Assembly (NCBI GenBank): GCA_018669475.1
Contig: JABHCC010000209.1
Span: forward strand, 34,342 to 98,341
Reading direction: 5' to 3'
Source of the DNA: Bacteroidota bacterium
GTDB lineage: Bacteria > Bacteroidota > Bacteroidia > Bacteroidales > UBA12481
Length of the DNA: 64,000 nucleotides
Part shown: positions 8,351 to 16,839 of the stretch, in pieces
Layout: every line of letters starts with the position of its first letter
Numbering within the stretch: position 1 is the first letter of the stretch
Program-made: the position numbers and the translations under genes
Notes under the pieces: generated by a model
The model's database searches: none
What the model was told of the DNA's origin: nothing
Seen by the model: only the letters and a program-made list of their open reading frames with translations

Positions 8351-10636
8351 TTACTTGCGTGAATGTTTCGGTGACATAATAAAAACCAATTCTCCTCCTT
8401 GTGCTAATTCGTTATGGTTCAGCTTATTGTTTTTTATTTCTTTATTGTTAAACAGGAGTTTTTTTACATAGACATTCTTGTCGCTTTGATTCTTTGTTTT
8501 GATTATTAGTGACTTGCCATTCTCCATTTTAATAGTAGCAGCGATAACAGATGGGCTTCCAACAGCATATTCCAGAGATCCCGGACAAACCGGGTAGAAT
8601 CCCAAAGCACTGAAAATATACCATGCTGACATTTGTCCGCAATCATCGTTGCCACATAGTCCATCCGGAGCATCTGCATACATTGTTTTGCATATCATCC
8701 TAACCCTTTCCTGGGTTTTCCAGGCCTTATCTGTCCAATTATATAAGTAGGGAATATGATGTCCGGGTTCATTACCATGAACATAATTACCAATGATTCC
8801 ATCACGAGTGATATCTTCTGTGGCCTCAATATATTTATCATCAAGCCTCATAGTGAATAGAGAGTCCAGCATTTGCACAAATCGTGATTGCCCGCCCATC
8901 AATTCAATAAGTTTGGCTGGTTGATGAGGAACGTAAAGCCCATAATTCCATGCATTTCCTTCGATATAACCTTGTCCATGAGTATCCATGGGATCAAAGC
9001 TCTTTTTGAAATTTCCATTTGCCAGTTTAGGGCGCATAAATCCGGATTTGGAATCAAAGAGTTCTAAGAAGGATTCAGATCTTTTCAAAAACTCATTTGT
9101 AAGTTTGGAATTCCCAGTGCGCTGTGCAATTTGAGCTATTGCCCAGTCGTCATATGCATATTCAAGCGTTTTGCTTACCGATGAGCTATTTTTATCTTCC
9201 GGGACATAACCATAATCCATATAATAACCGAGACCGTCATAGGGGGCATATGAAGCTGTATTTACACAAGCTTCCAGGGCAGATTCCATGTTTTTAGTAT
9301 AGACTCCCTTTACAATAGCATCTGCTATAACCGACACGCTATGATACCCTATCATACACCAGTTCTCATTAGCATAATGAGACCAAACTGGTAGCATAGG
9401 GTGTACACTTTGATCGTAATGCGCCAGCATTGATTCCACCATATCGCTATTTCGTTTTGTTTGAATCAGATTAAATAAGGGGTGCAGAGCACGATATGTA
9501 TCCCACAGGGAGAAAATAGTATAGTTAGTAAAATCTTTTGCCACATGAGTGTTCTGATCCAATCCGCGATATTGCCGGTCAGTATCCATATAAATGATTG
9601 GGCTCAAAAAACTGTGATACATAGCTGTATAGAAGATTTTTTTATCGTCGGGGGATATAGTTTCAACTTTTATCCGTTCAAGTTCCCGATTCCAGAAGGC
9701 TTGGCCCTCCTTTTTTGTTTGTTCGAAATTCCAATGAGGAATTTCATCAAAAAGGTTCTGCAAGGCACCCTCTGTACTCACAGAAGAGAGAGCGAATTTA
9801 ATTTTAATCTTTTCCTGATCCTGTGTTTTGAAACCGAACCAGGCCACAATATCCTGTCCGGCCATCTCGGGAAAATTTTCCGATTCATTAAATTTCCGAT
9901 AGAATCCTTTATAAGGACCCTGGTCTTTTTTATGATGTCCATATTTTTCTATCCTTTTATTAAATGTCATCGCAAAATACACAGTCCGGGTTCGCGCCCA
10001 TCCATTTGTTTGTCTGTATCCGGTAATCAGGGTGTCATTCTCAACTCGCAGGAAGGTCCATACATTTTTCTCAGTATGATTATAAATCCCGGATGACAGG
10101 TCGAGGATAATATTTGCTGAATCAGTTTGCGGGAAGGTATATTGATGAAAGCCTACTCTGCTTGAGGTGGTTAATTCTGCAAGTATATTATAGTCAGTTA
10201 AATTCACTCTGTAATATGCTGGCTCGGCTTTTTCGTGAGAATGTGAATAATTTGAACGATAACCTCCTGCCGGATGATTCGCTGTGCCTGGGTTAAGTTG
10301 TAATTTACCTTCTGTAGGCATAATCAGGAAATCACCCAGATCAGAATGACCGGTACCACTGAAATGGGTGTGTGCAAAACCCACAATAGTCGGGTCGTCA
10401 TACTGGTAACCTGCGCAATAGGCATAAACATTTTTATTGTAGCTTTTCCCGAGATCATATTGAACAGAATCTGTTTCCGGGCTTAATTGCACCATTCCAA
10501 AAGGTACAGTTGCTCCAGGGTAGGTGTGTCCCATTCGTTGGGTTCCCACCATTGGATTTACGTATTGTATCAGGTTTTCCTGAGCATTGAGATTAAATGC
10601 TATGATGCAAACCGACAGTAAAATTCTAGTTCTCAT
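8351..10636 (-). CDS. GH92 family exo-alpha-mannosidase
   Basis: 761 residues with a signal peptide (cleavage near NLNAQ). GH92 enzymes are calcium-dependent, inverting exo-alpha-mannosidases acting on N-glycans and yeast mannan. The family start NPMVGTQRMGHTYPGATVPFG and the GTGHSDLGDF motif are intact. The GYIEGNAWNY motif carries the catalytic acid Glu at about residue 559. The CGNDDCGQMSAWY motif near 661-674 holds the acidic pair expected to supply the base. The full-length two-domain architecture is preserved. No SusC/D genes are adjacent, so the substrate import partner is not visible. Divergent from the MATE gene, with 77 bases between. Confidence 0.92.
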   Translation of the reverse strand: MRTRILLSVCIIAFNLNAQENLIQYVNPMVGTQRMGHTYPGATVPFGMVQLSPETDSVQYDLGKSYNKNVYAYCAGYQYDDPTIVGFAHTHFSGTGHSDLGDFLIMPTEGKLQLNPGTANHPAGGYRSNYSHSHEKAEPAYYRVNLTDYNILAELTTSSRVGFHQYTFPQTDSANIILDLSSGIYNHTEKNVWTFLRVENDTLITGYRQTNGWARTRTVYFAMTFNKRIEKYGHHKKDQGPYKGFYRKFNESENFPEMAGQDIVAWFGFKTQDQEKIKIKFALSSVSTEGALQNLFDEIPHWNFEQTKKEGQAFWNRELERIKVETISPDDKKIFYTAMYHSFLSPIIYMDTDRQYRGLDQNTHVAKDFTNYTIFSLWDTYRALHPLFNLIQTKRNSDMVESMLAHYDQSVHPMLPVWSHYANENWCMIGYHSVSVIADAIVKGVYTKNMESALEACVNTASYAPYDGLGYYMDYGYVPEDKNSSSVSKTLEYAYDDWAIAQIAQRTGNSKLTNEFLKRSESFLELFDSKSGFMRPKLANGNFKKSFDPMDTHGQGYIEGNAWNYGLYVPHQPAKLIELMGGQSRFVQMLDSLFTMRLDDKYIEATEDITRDGIIGNYVHGNEPGHHIPYLYNWTDKAWKTQERVRMICKTMYADAPDGLCGNDDCGQMSAWYIFSALGFYPVCPGSLEYAVGSPSVIAATIKMENGKSLIIKTKNQSDKNVYVKKLLFNNKEIKNNKLNHNELAQGGELVFIMSPKHSRK

Positions 10637-10713
10637 GATATGTTTATTGGATCGATAAAGGTATTGAAATTTGAAAACCGTAAATTGGATGGCGATATAT
10701 CATACAACACATC

Positions 10714-12054
10714 ATGGGAAAAAAGAAATACAGCAAGGATCTAACAAAGGGGCGTATAGCTCCTTTACTGGCCAAATTAACCTGGCCTATGATTTTTGGT
10801 ATGGCTGGGATGGTCATTTTTAACATGGTAGATACTTTTTGGGTTGGACGTCTTGGAGTTTCTGAGCTGGCAGCAATAGGGTTTACTTTTCCTGTTATCA
10901 TGATGATCAGTAGTATTGCCATGGGATTGGGTATTGGAACCGGCTCATTAATATCCAGAATGATAGTTAAGGAGCCCAAACAGCTTATTCAGCAATACGG
11001 TGTAGATGCAATCAATTTGTCGGTGCTGATTATTATTGTATTTGTAACTATAGGTCAATTAACCTTAGATCCTCTTTTCAGGGCCTTAGGAGCATCGGAG
11101 ACACTTTTGCCATTAATCAAGCAGTATATGGTGACCTGGTACTGGGGTATGATATTTTTAGTGGTGCCTATGGTTGGAAATAATATTATCAGAGCTACGG
11201 GTGACACTTTCAGGCCGGGCATGATTATGGTAGCAGCCTCAATACTAAATATTGTTCTGGATCCCTTTCTTATTTTTGGATGGGGACCTTTCCCGGAGAT
11301 GGGACTCAAAGGAGCTGCCCTGGCAACTGTAATAGCAAGGGCCTTCGGTATGATGATCACAGTATGGATCCTGGTTTTTAATGAAAGGCTTCTCCGGTTT
11401 TACATTCCCAGGTTTAGTAAAATGTTAGGCACGTGGAGAAAGATTTTATATGTTTCGGGACCTGCTGCTTTGGGAATGATGGTAACACCTCTGTCAATGG
11501 CAATAATAACACGATTGATATCCACTTTTGGTAAAGAGGCTGTTGCTGGATTAGGTGTGGCCACAAGACTAGAATCTCTCGGAATGTTGATTATTCATGC
11601 TCTGGCCTCGGTTATGACTATTTATGGAGGACAAAACTGGGGAGCTGGTGAAAAGGGGCGTTTGCGGTCGGGTATTAAAATTAGCTCTATATTTTCCCTG
11701 ATGTGGGGTCTGTTCCTTTTTGTTGCAGGACTGATTTTTGCTGAACCTATTGCAAGAATTTTCTCAGATGATCCATTAGTAATTGCAGTGACTGCAAATT
11801 ATATGAAAATTGTTTCACTGAGTTACTGCTTTCTGGGTATCATGATGATTTGTCTTTCCATGATGAATGGAATCAATAAACCCATGTATGCAATGCTTGT
11901 CACATCAACCAGAATGTTTGTTTTGTATGTTCCTTTTGCATTTTTACTCAGTAGTTTAATGGGTCTTAATGGTATTTTCTGGGCAGCTTTTGGAGCTAAT
12001 ATTCTGGCCGGTCTGACTGGTTTGGGTTTCCTTTGGAAGAAATTGAAAGACTGA
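10714..12054 (+). CDS. MATE family efflux transporter
   Basis: 446 residues with about twelve membrane helices arranged as two MatE halves. The first half has LTWPMIFGMAGMVIFNMVDTFWVGRLG, the second GPAALGMMVTPLSMAIITRLI. Loops conserved in the family (ARAFGMM, GGQNWGAGEKGR) are present. It would export cationic drugs or metabolites in exchange for Na+ or H+; the substrate cannot be told from sequence. The start MGKKKYSKDLTKGRIAPLLAKL is typical of the NorM/DinF-like bacterial branch. It is followed after 24 bases by the beta-helix lipoprotein gene in the same direction, so the two may be cotranscribed. Confidence 0.92.
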   Translation: MGKKKYSKDLTKGRIAPLLAKLTWPMIFGMAGMVIFNMVDTFWVGRLGVSELAAIGFTFPVIMMISSIAMGLGIGTGSLISRMIVKEPKQLIQQYGVDAINLSVLIIIVFVTIGQLTLDPLFRALGASETLLPLIKQYMVTWYWGMIFLVVPMVGNNIIRATGDTFRPGMIMVAASILNIVLDPFLIFGWGPFPEMGLKGAALATVIARAFGMMITVWILVFNERLLRFYIPRFSKMLGTWRKILYVSGPAALGMMVTPLSMAIITRLISTFGKEAVAGLGVATRLESLGMLIIHALASVMTIYGGQNWGAGEKGRLRSGIKISSIFSLMWGLFLFVAGLIFAEPIARIFSDDPLVIAVTANYMKIVSLSYCFLGIMMICLSMMNGINKPMYAMLVTSTRMFVLYVPFAFLLSSLMGLNGIFWAAFGANILAGLTGLGFLWKKLKD

Positions 12055-12078
12055 TACAAAAATATTAAATATAGACGG

Positions 12079-13992
12079 ATGAAAAGTATATTGACTTTCC
12101 CAATTGCGCTTATTGTGGCCATAGTACTAATCTCTTGTCAGCCACGGACGATTAAAATATTTGTATCTCCGGATGGTAATAGATTGAATACCGGTACAAT
12201 AAAGTTACCGGTACAAACTATTCCCCAGGCTCAACAGTTAATTCGCGAGAAAAAGGCTGAATTTCCTGGTTTAGACATTGAGGTTATCTTTCGTGAGGGT
12301 GTATATAATCTTCAGGAAACCCTTGTAATCCATGCAGACGAAGGAGGAGGTGATGATTTTTCTCTGACCTTTAAGGCATATGGTGATGAATCTGTTGTCT
12401 TTTCAGGTGGTCAGGCTGTACATGACTGGGAGTTTGAGAATGGTTTGTGGATGGCACAAATAGATGATGTTCCCGATGTTCAGCAATTGTATGTTAGCAA
12501 TCTGAGGGCAACACGAGCCCGAACTCCTAATTTGGGAGATGATCCTCAACGATGGTATCTTGATTCTGTGCATACTGTGAGGAGTCGTGATCAAGACGGA
12601 TTTTTACAGGTGGATTTATGGGTCAGAGATCAGCAATTTTTGCAGAGATTTGAAGAGCTGAGTGATTTTGAGATTATTATTTTCAAGGACTGGGCAACCT
12701 TCAGAAAGCAAGTTGCAGCTTGTAATACTCAAAACGGCAGGATGATTCTTTCTCCTCCCTTCGCAATCTTTGATGGTAATTACAATGGCATCATGGCTCC
12801 ATACGTAAATCGGTTTACCTGCTATCTTGAAGGACACTATGATTTTATTGATCTCCCTGGAGAATGGGCTTTCAATAAAAAAGCAGGGACATTATATTAC
12901 AAACCTTTCCCTGGTCAGGAGCCAGAAAATACAGAAGTAATTATCCCACTAAAAGATCAGTTACTACAGCTGTCTGGCAACAAGGATGAAAAAGTCAAAA
13001 ATGTGCATTTTCAAGGAATTTCATTTAAACATGCCTCATATTTATTGCCTGATTATGGTCATGATGGCCGTCAGGCTTGTTTTTTCTATAGTAAGGGAAC
13101 AGGACTTACCAATCAGGAGGCTCTTATTGAGGAAGCGATTTTGCTTGAATGGGCTTCTGATTGTAGTTTCATTGATTGTAAGGTTTCACATACCGGTGCT
13201 AATGGACTATTTGTAACAACTGGTTCAAAAGATATTAAAATTGATGCTATGGCCCTCGAGGATATCGGAGGTAATTCTGTTATGATAGGTAATTCCTACG
13301 ATCCGGGAAATGAAGATCCTGCTTTGGTTCAGAGAGTAAGTTTTTCAAATGGCAAGGTTAATCACGGAGGACGACATTACCAATCAGCAGTCGGGATATG
13401 GTTAGGATTTGGCACAGATATGATAATCAGCAATAATGAAGTTTTTGACCAGCCTTACACCGGGATTTCTGTTGGATGGCAATGGAATCCGGTACCCAGC
13501 TCATCGCGAGACAATACGATTTCGGATAATCACATCTATGAGGTGATGAAAATGCTGGGAGATGGAGGGGGTATATACACGCTTGGTAACCAACCGGGAT
13601 CTGTAATCCGAGGCAATCGAATTCATGATATACTTAGAAGTGAACTGAATCATGCTTCTCCCAATAACGGGATGTTTATTGATGAGGGAAGCAAGGGATA
13701 TTTAGTAGAGGATAATCTGATATACAGGGTATCTCATACTTGCATAAGGGGACACAGGGCTTCTGGTGTTCAGCTTTCAAATAATACTTTTGTTGTTGAT
13801 GAAATGGCTGCCATTAGCCATACTCCTCCTTATGGAAATATGATCTTTGCCAACCAGGATTCTACAATCGTATGGCCAAATCCAGGATGGCCGGTTGAAT
13901 GGGGCTATCCAGATTCCATTACTGCTTTCACGATGAACAACAATAGGTTTATCCGCTACAGTGAATGGGAAAGCGAATTAAAAACTGAATGA
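12079..13992 (+). CDS. Right-handed parallel beta-helix lipoprotein, GH141-like
   Basis: 637 residues with a lipoprotein signal peptide (lipobox LISC, Cys at about 20). The N-terminal module (IFVSPDGNRLNTGT, IEVIFREGVYNLQETL, VVFSGGQAVHDWEFENGLW, RATRARTPN) matches the layout I know from GH141-type and related beta-helix carbohydrate-active proteins. The second half consists of helix rungs with Asn ladders (ISNNEVFDQPYTGISVGWQWN, ISDNHIYEVMKMLGDGGGIYTLGN). Its likely role is attack on a complex plant or algal polysaccharide from the cell surface. Catalytic residues cannot be assigned by eye. It overlaps nothing and ends 21 bases before the convergent serine-hydrolase-like gene. Confidence 0.75.
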   Translation: MKSILTFPIALIVAIVLISCQPRTIKIFVSPDGNRLNTGTIKLPVQTIPQAQQLIREKKAEFPGLDIEVIFREGVYNLQETLVIHADEGGGDDFSLTFKAYGDESVVFSGGQAVHDWEFENGLWMAQIDDVPDVQQLYVSNLRATRARTPNLGDDPQRWYLDSVHTVRSRDQDGFLQVDLWVRDQQFLQRFEELSDFEIIIFKDWATFRKQVAACNTQNGRMILSPPFAIFDGNYNGIMAPYVNRFTCYLEGHYDFIDLPGEWAFNKKAGTLYYKPFPGQEPENTEVIIPLKDQLLQLSGNKDEKVKNVHFQGISFKHASYLLPDYGHDGRQACFFYSKGTGLTNQEALIEEAILLEWASDCSFIDCKVSHTGANGLFVTTGSKDIKIDAMALEDIGGNSVMIGNSYDPGNEDPALVQRVSFSNGKVNHGGRHYQSAVGIWLGFGTDMIISNNEVFDQPYTGISVGWQWNPVPSSSRDNTISDNHIYEVMKMLGDGGGIYTLGNQPGSVIRGNRIHDILRSELNHASPNNGMFIDEGSKGYLVEDNLIYRVSHTCIRGHRASGVQLSNNTFVVDEMAAISHTPPYGNMIFANQDSTIVWPNPGWPVEWGYPDSITAFTMNNNRFIRYSEWESELKTE

Positions 13993-14013
13993 TCGTATCA
14001 GAATATTGAATTA

Positions 14014-15207
14014 TCAGTTAAATAGTTTTGAAAGAATGGCTTCCCTGAAGTCCTCATCTATTAACCGCTTTACAGGTCCATTTGTAATTGTACCGGCATT
14101 AATGCAATAAATAAGATATGCGTTTTGCTCAGGATAGTACCAGGCTTCACTTGTAAACCCCGAAGAACGACCGCCATGTCCGATTGCAGTTCCATATATA
14201 TCATGCTGCCTGAACTCCAGCCCCAAGCCGTATTTGATGTTAGAGAGGTTTTCTGGTTCTTTTGTATAATCTTTCATCAAATCCAGGCTTGATTCTGAAA
14301 TTAATTCTGCTTCCATCAATGCTTTCAGAAACATATATAAATCAACAACATTACTTACTACTCCGTGGGATCCTGTTTGCCCACTGGCCATGCTAATCGA
14401 AAGATCAGTTGCATTTTCCAACTTGCCATCACTCATCCGGTCATAATACCCATTGGCCATACTATTCGAATGCAAGCTGAAATAGTCAGTTTCGTTTTTA
14501 TAAAAGCTCCGGTTCAATCCAAGACGCCGTATGAGTCTGAATGAGTAGAAAGAAGCATGGCCCTTAGAATAGACCTGATCCATTATTAGAGTAAGGAGTT
14601 CGTAATTACTGGCAGAATATCCGTATTCAGTTCCTGGAGAAAACTTTGCTGCTTGTCCCATGAGGTATTTCTCCAGAATTATTTCACGGTTGAAATCCAT
14701 GTTTTTATTGTTGAGCATTTCTAAGCTGAAATCTGAATTATCTGAATAATCCGGAATGCCAGATGTGTGACTCAGTAATTGTGCTATTGTGGCTGTTTTG
14801 GAATTTGGAATATTCATGACATAATCATCCGGCAGGAAATTCTGAATCTTAGATTCCAAGTTTAAAATCCCATCCTCTATCATTAACATGCAAGCTGCTG
14901 CGCAAAACAACTGGCTTATATCGCCAACAGGCATTATATGGCATGGTGCAAGAGGCTGGCCTGATTCCAGCTCGGCCAATCCAGCTGAAGAAACCCATAT
15001 GTCTTCATCAGCTTTAGCTATTAGTACCGTCACTCCCGGAATACCTCTGGAGTGGAAGTCATTCAGAAGATTCTGATAGTCATCGTGTCTGGAGTGTTCA
15101 GTTGACAGGTCACGCCAAAAACAATCGGTGCTTGGAAAAATAATTACTTCTTTGGAACATGAGGTCAGAAATACCAGACTTGTAATGAGCGACAGCAAAA
15201 ATCTCAT
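14014..15207 (-). CDS. Serine beta-lactamase-fold lipoprotein lacking the SxxK catalytic motif
   Basis: 397 residues; lipoprotein signal with Cys17 (FLTSC). The fold is that of class C beta-lactamase/serine hydrolases: N-terminal GIPGVTVLIAKADED, central LLSHTSGIPDY and C-terminal IGHGGRSSGF (HxG motif intact). The active-site motif is altered, however. The family pattern GSITKTF aligns with GDISQLF, placing Asp96 and Gln99 where the nucleophilic Ser and general-base Lys should be. The YSN motif reads YSA. The base sequence supports these residues directly. It therefore looks like a pseudoenzyme, perhaps a binding or sensing protein. Its start codon overlaps the stop of the upstream barrel gene by 4 bases, indicating translational coupling. 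Confidence 0.85.
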   Translation of the reverse strand: MRFLLSLITSLVFLTSCSKEVIIFPSTDCFWRDLSTEHSRHDDYQNLLNDFHSRGIPGVTVLIAKADEDIWVSSAGLAELESGQPLAPCHIMPVGDISQLFCAAACMLMIEDGILNLESKIQNFLPDDYVMNIPNSKTATIAQLLSHTSGIPDYSDNSDFSLEMLNNKNMDFNREIILEKYLMGQAAKFSPGTEYGYSASNYELLTLIMDQVYSKGHASFYSFRLIRRLGLNRSFYKNETDYFSLHSNSMANGYYDRMSDGKLENATDLSISMASGQTGSHGVVSNVVDLYMFLKALMEAELISESSLDLMKDYTKEPENLSNIKYGLGLEFRQHDIYGTAIGHGGRSSGFTSEAWYYPEQNAYLIYCINAGTITNGPVKRLIDEDFREAILSKLFN

Positions 15208-15806
15208 AATGATCTTTTTTTAAGATTGTATTTTAATCCAAGGTTCAAAAATGTCATTGGTAGCACTTTTATGTCTTCGTTATATTTCAGCAAAGAAAGA
15301 ATCTCGTAGCGGACAAATATGGAAAGTTGTTTTACTGTATAGTCAAGACCGACTTTCAGACTAAAGCCAGGTTTTATTTGGCCTAAATCCACTATTTCTG
15401 TGAAGCTACCCTCATTTAGTTCGAATAATCTTTTCGGACGAAAAAGATGAGCAAATCCAGCTCCTAATTCAAATATCGCAGAAAGGTCGAAAAGTGAGGG
15501 CGTTTGGTATCCGCTATGACTAAGAATCAAGTAGCCTGAACCTGCTGAAGCATTTTCGTAAATACTTAGATCAACTGTTTGATAGAACGGGCTCGAGCTT
15601 GATTGACTCCAGCTTCTCTGAAGTCCGAAATGAAAAGAGGAATGTACTGGAAATGCAAATAAACTCCTTCCGGGAAGATCTATTTTTTGCCTTCCTATTC
15701 CAATGTAGATGCTATATATACTGAGGTGATCTGTCCGGACCTGGCCTAAAGAGTAAGTATCACATAATATTACAATGATGAGACTGCTTAGCAATATCTT
15801 TTTCAT
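15204..15806 (-). CDS. Small outer-membrane beta-barrel-like protein
   Basis: 200 residues with a signal peptide cleaved near TYSLGQ. The mature part alternates aromatic and hydrophobic residues in short strands, for example SLFAFPVHSSFHFGLQRSW, LSIFVRYEILSLL and FLNLGLKYNLKK, as in small outer-membrane barrels of Bacteroidota. No specific family is identified. Its TGA stop overlaps the ATG of the degenerate serine-hydrolase gene (ATGA, 15204-15207). The two are therefore one transcription unit and may work together at the envelope. Confidence 0.65.
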   Translation of the reverse strand: MKKILLSSLIIVILCDTYSLGQVRTDHLSIYSIYIGIGRQKIDLPGRSLFAFPVHSSFHFGLQRSWSQSSSSPFYQTVDLSIYENASAGSGYLILSHSGYQTPSLFDLSAIFELGAGFAHLFRPKRLFELNEGSFTEIVDLGQIKPGFSLKVGLDYTVKQLSIFVRYEILSLLKYNEDIKVLPMTFLNLGLKYNLKKRSL

Positions 15807-15937
15807 GACTCTAAGGTACTACTATTCAGAGTGAAAGAATAAGCTCTTATGAACTTCCCGGAGGCAATTGTTTAGCCAAAGCCAACCTGTATCAAATTAG
15901 GAATTGGATCAGGTGTCGTTTTTCTTGTTAATAAAGA

Positions 15938-16405
15938 CTAATCATCAAAATGATAAAGGAAGGTTATGAGTGCATCAAAAGCTGGCTTTTTTTCTCCCTT
16001 TATCTCCATGGATACCTTTAATTGTGCCTTTGCAATACCGCGTAAATTAATGATTGAATCAAGATAAACATGAATGCGGACCTCGTCATTCACTTTTACA
16101 GGCTGACCAAATTTCAGTTGATTAATACCATAATTAACCTGGAGTTTTACATTGGTTACTTCTGCCAGGCAATTCCAGTGGTAAGCAAGTAGTGAAACTG
16201 TAAGATATCCATGAGCAATAGTTGTTCCAAAAGGAGATTCTTTTTCGGCTCTTTTCTCATCAGTGTGAATCCACTGGTGATCCATGGTTGCATCAGCGAA
16301 CAGATTAATCTGATCCTGGGTAATTTTTTGGTATTCAGTTACTCCAATCTTCTTTCCAAGAAAAGATTCAAATTCTGCATAGCTGCGTATCTTAATCTTA
16401 CTCAT
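15938..16405 (-). CDS. MaoC-family (R)-specific enoyl-CoA hydratase-like protein
   Basis: 155 residues from MSKIKIRSYAEFE. An upstream in-frame start would add a Cys-rich segment not found in the family and was rejected. The hot-dog hydratase motif is intact: FADATMDHQWIHTDEKRA, then PFGTTIAHGYLTVSLLAY, containing the catalytic Asp and His of the MaoC/PhaJ hydratases. It hydrates trans-2-enoyl-CoA, giving a role in fatty-acid or polyester metabolism; it is cytoplasmic. It is monocistronic, and the next gene upstream is divergent. Confidence 0.88.
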   Translation of the reverse strand: MSKIKIRSYAEFESFLGKKIGVTEYQKITQDQINLFADATMDHQWIHTDEKRAEKESPFGTTIAHGYLTVSLLAYHWNCLAEVTNVKLQVNYGINQLKFGQPVKVNDEVRIHVYLDSIINLRGIAKAQLKVSMEIKGEKKPAFDALITFLYHFDD

Positions 16406-16734
16406 GTCGCTAATTGTATTTGTCAGGGAGTAATTATAGTAAAAAATTGATGAAATTGGTGATTTAGCACAGCAGAATGTTACTGATTGAAGCATGTGAT
16501 ACGGTACAGACACACTTAAAGTTTTAGATTAAGTCAGGTTCATCTGATAATTTAATTAGATTATGTTAAATTACTATGGACTAATTATATAAATGGGGGC
16601 TGTGAGTTTAATAGTGGATGCTTACTATCTTATGAAGATGACGATCTGTTTTTGAATAAATGCTACTAGCTTAAATGCTTGTATTTTCAATATTCTATTG
16701 GTTACCTTAGAAATCTCTTTCCATTTTGTGAAAT
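16406..16734. other. Intergenic region without a recognisable gene
   Basis: This stretch between the MaoC gene and repeat copy 1 is AT-rich, with stops in all frames and no RNA gene, strong hairpin or clear promoter that I can see. It ends where the 105-base leader repeat begins at 16735. Confidence 0.6.
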
Positions 16735-16839
16735 ATGAACCGAGCATGACAAAAGGAAAAATATTTTAACACACACGCGGATGATTATTTTTGTTGTGCG
16801 AGCTCAATCCGATAAATAAAATTAATTATAAACGGATGA
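16735..16839 (+). repeat. 105-base leader repeat, copy 1 (5' of histidine kinase)
   Basis: Begins ATGAACCGAGCATGACAAAA, passes through TTTTAACACACACGCGGATGA and TGTGCGAGCTCAATCCG, and ends AATTATAAACGGATGA. Here the final ATG is the start codon of the kinase at 16836. It is the same length as copy 4 (43409-43513) and differs from it at about seven positions. CGGAT, ATCCG and CGGAT elements could pair in two alternative ways. Confidence 0.8.

Noticed and set aside
9482..10096. 204-codon plus-strand frame opposite GH92
   Set aside because: GH92 is intact on the other strand with all its motifs; this is an antisense frame without signal or family features.
10644..10979. 111-codon minus-strand frame opposite the MATE gene
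   Set aside because: Shadow of the MATE reading frame: Pro/Ile-rich composition and no independent start context. The same holds for the 101- and 99-codon frames opposite that gene.
12064..12081. Possible fifth copy of the leader repeat (TATAGACGGATGAAAA)
   Set aside because: Only the last dozen bases resemble the repeat. CATCCG and the upstream blocks are missing because the MATE gene ends just before.
16791..16835. N-terminal extension LLCELNPINKINYKR of the kinase, similar to extensions before other genes
   Set aside because: The similarity comes from the DNA repeat. The frame is shifted in copy 3, so it is not a conserved leader peptide.
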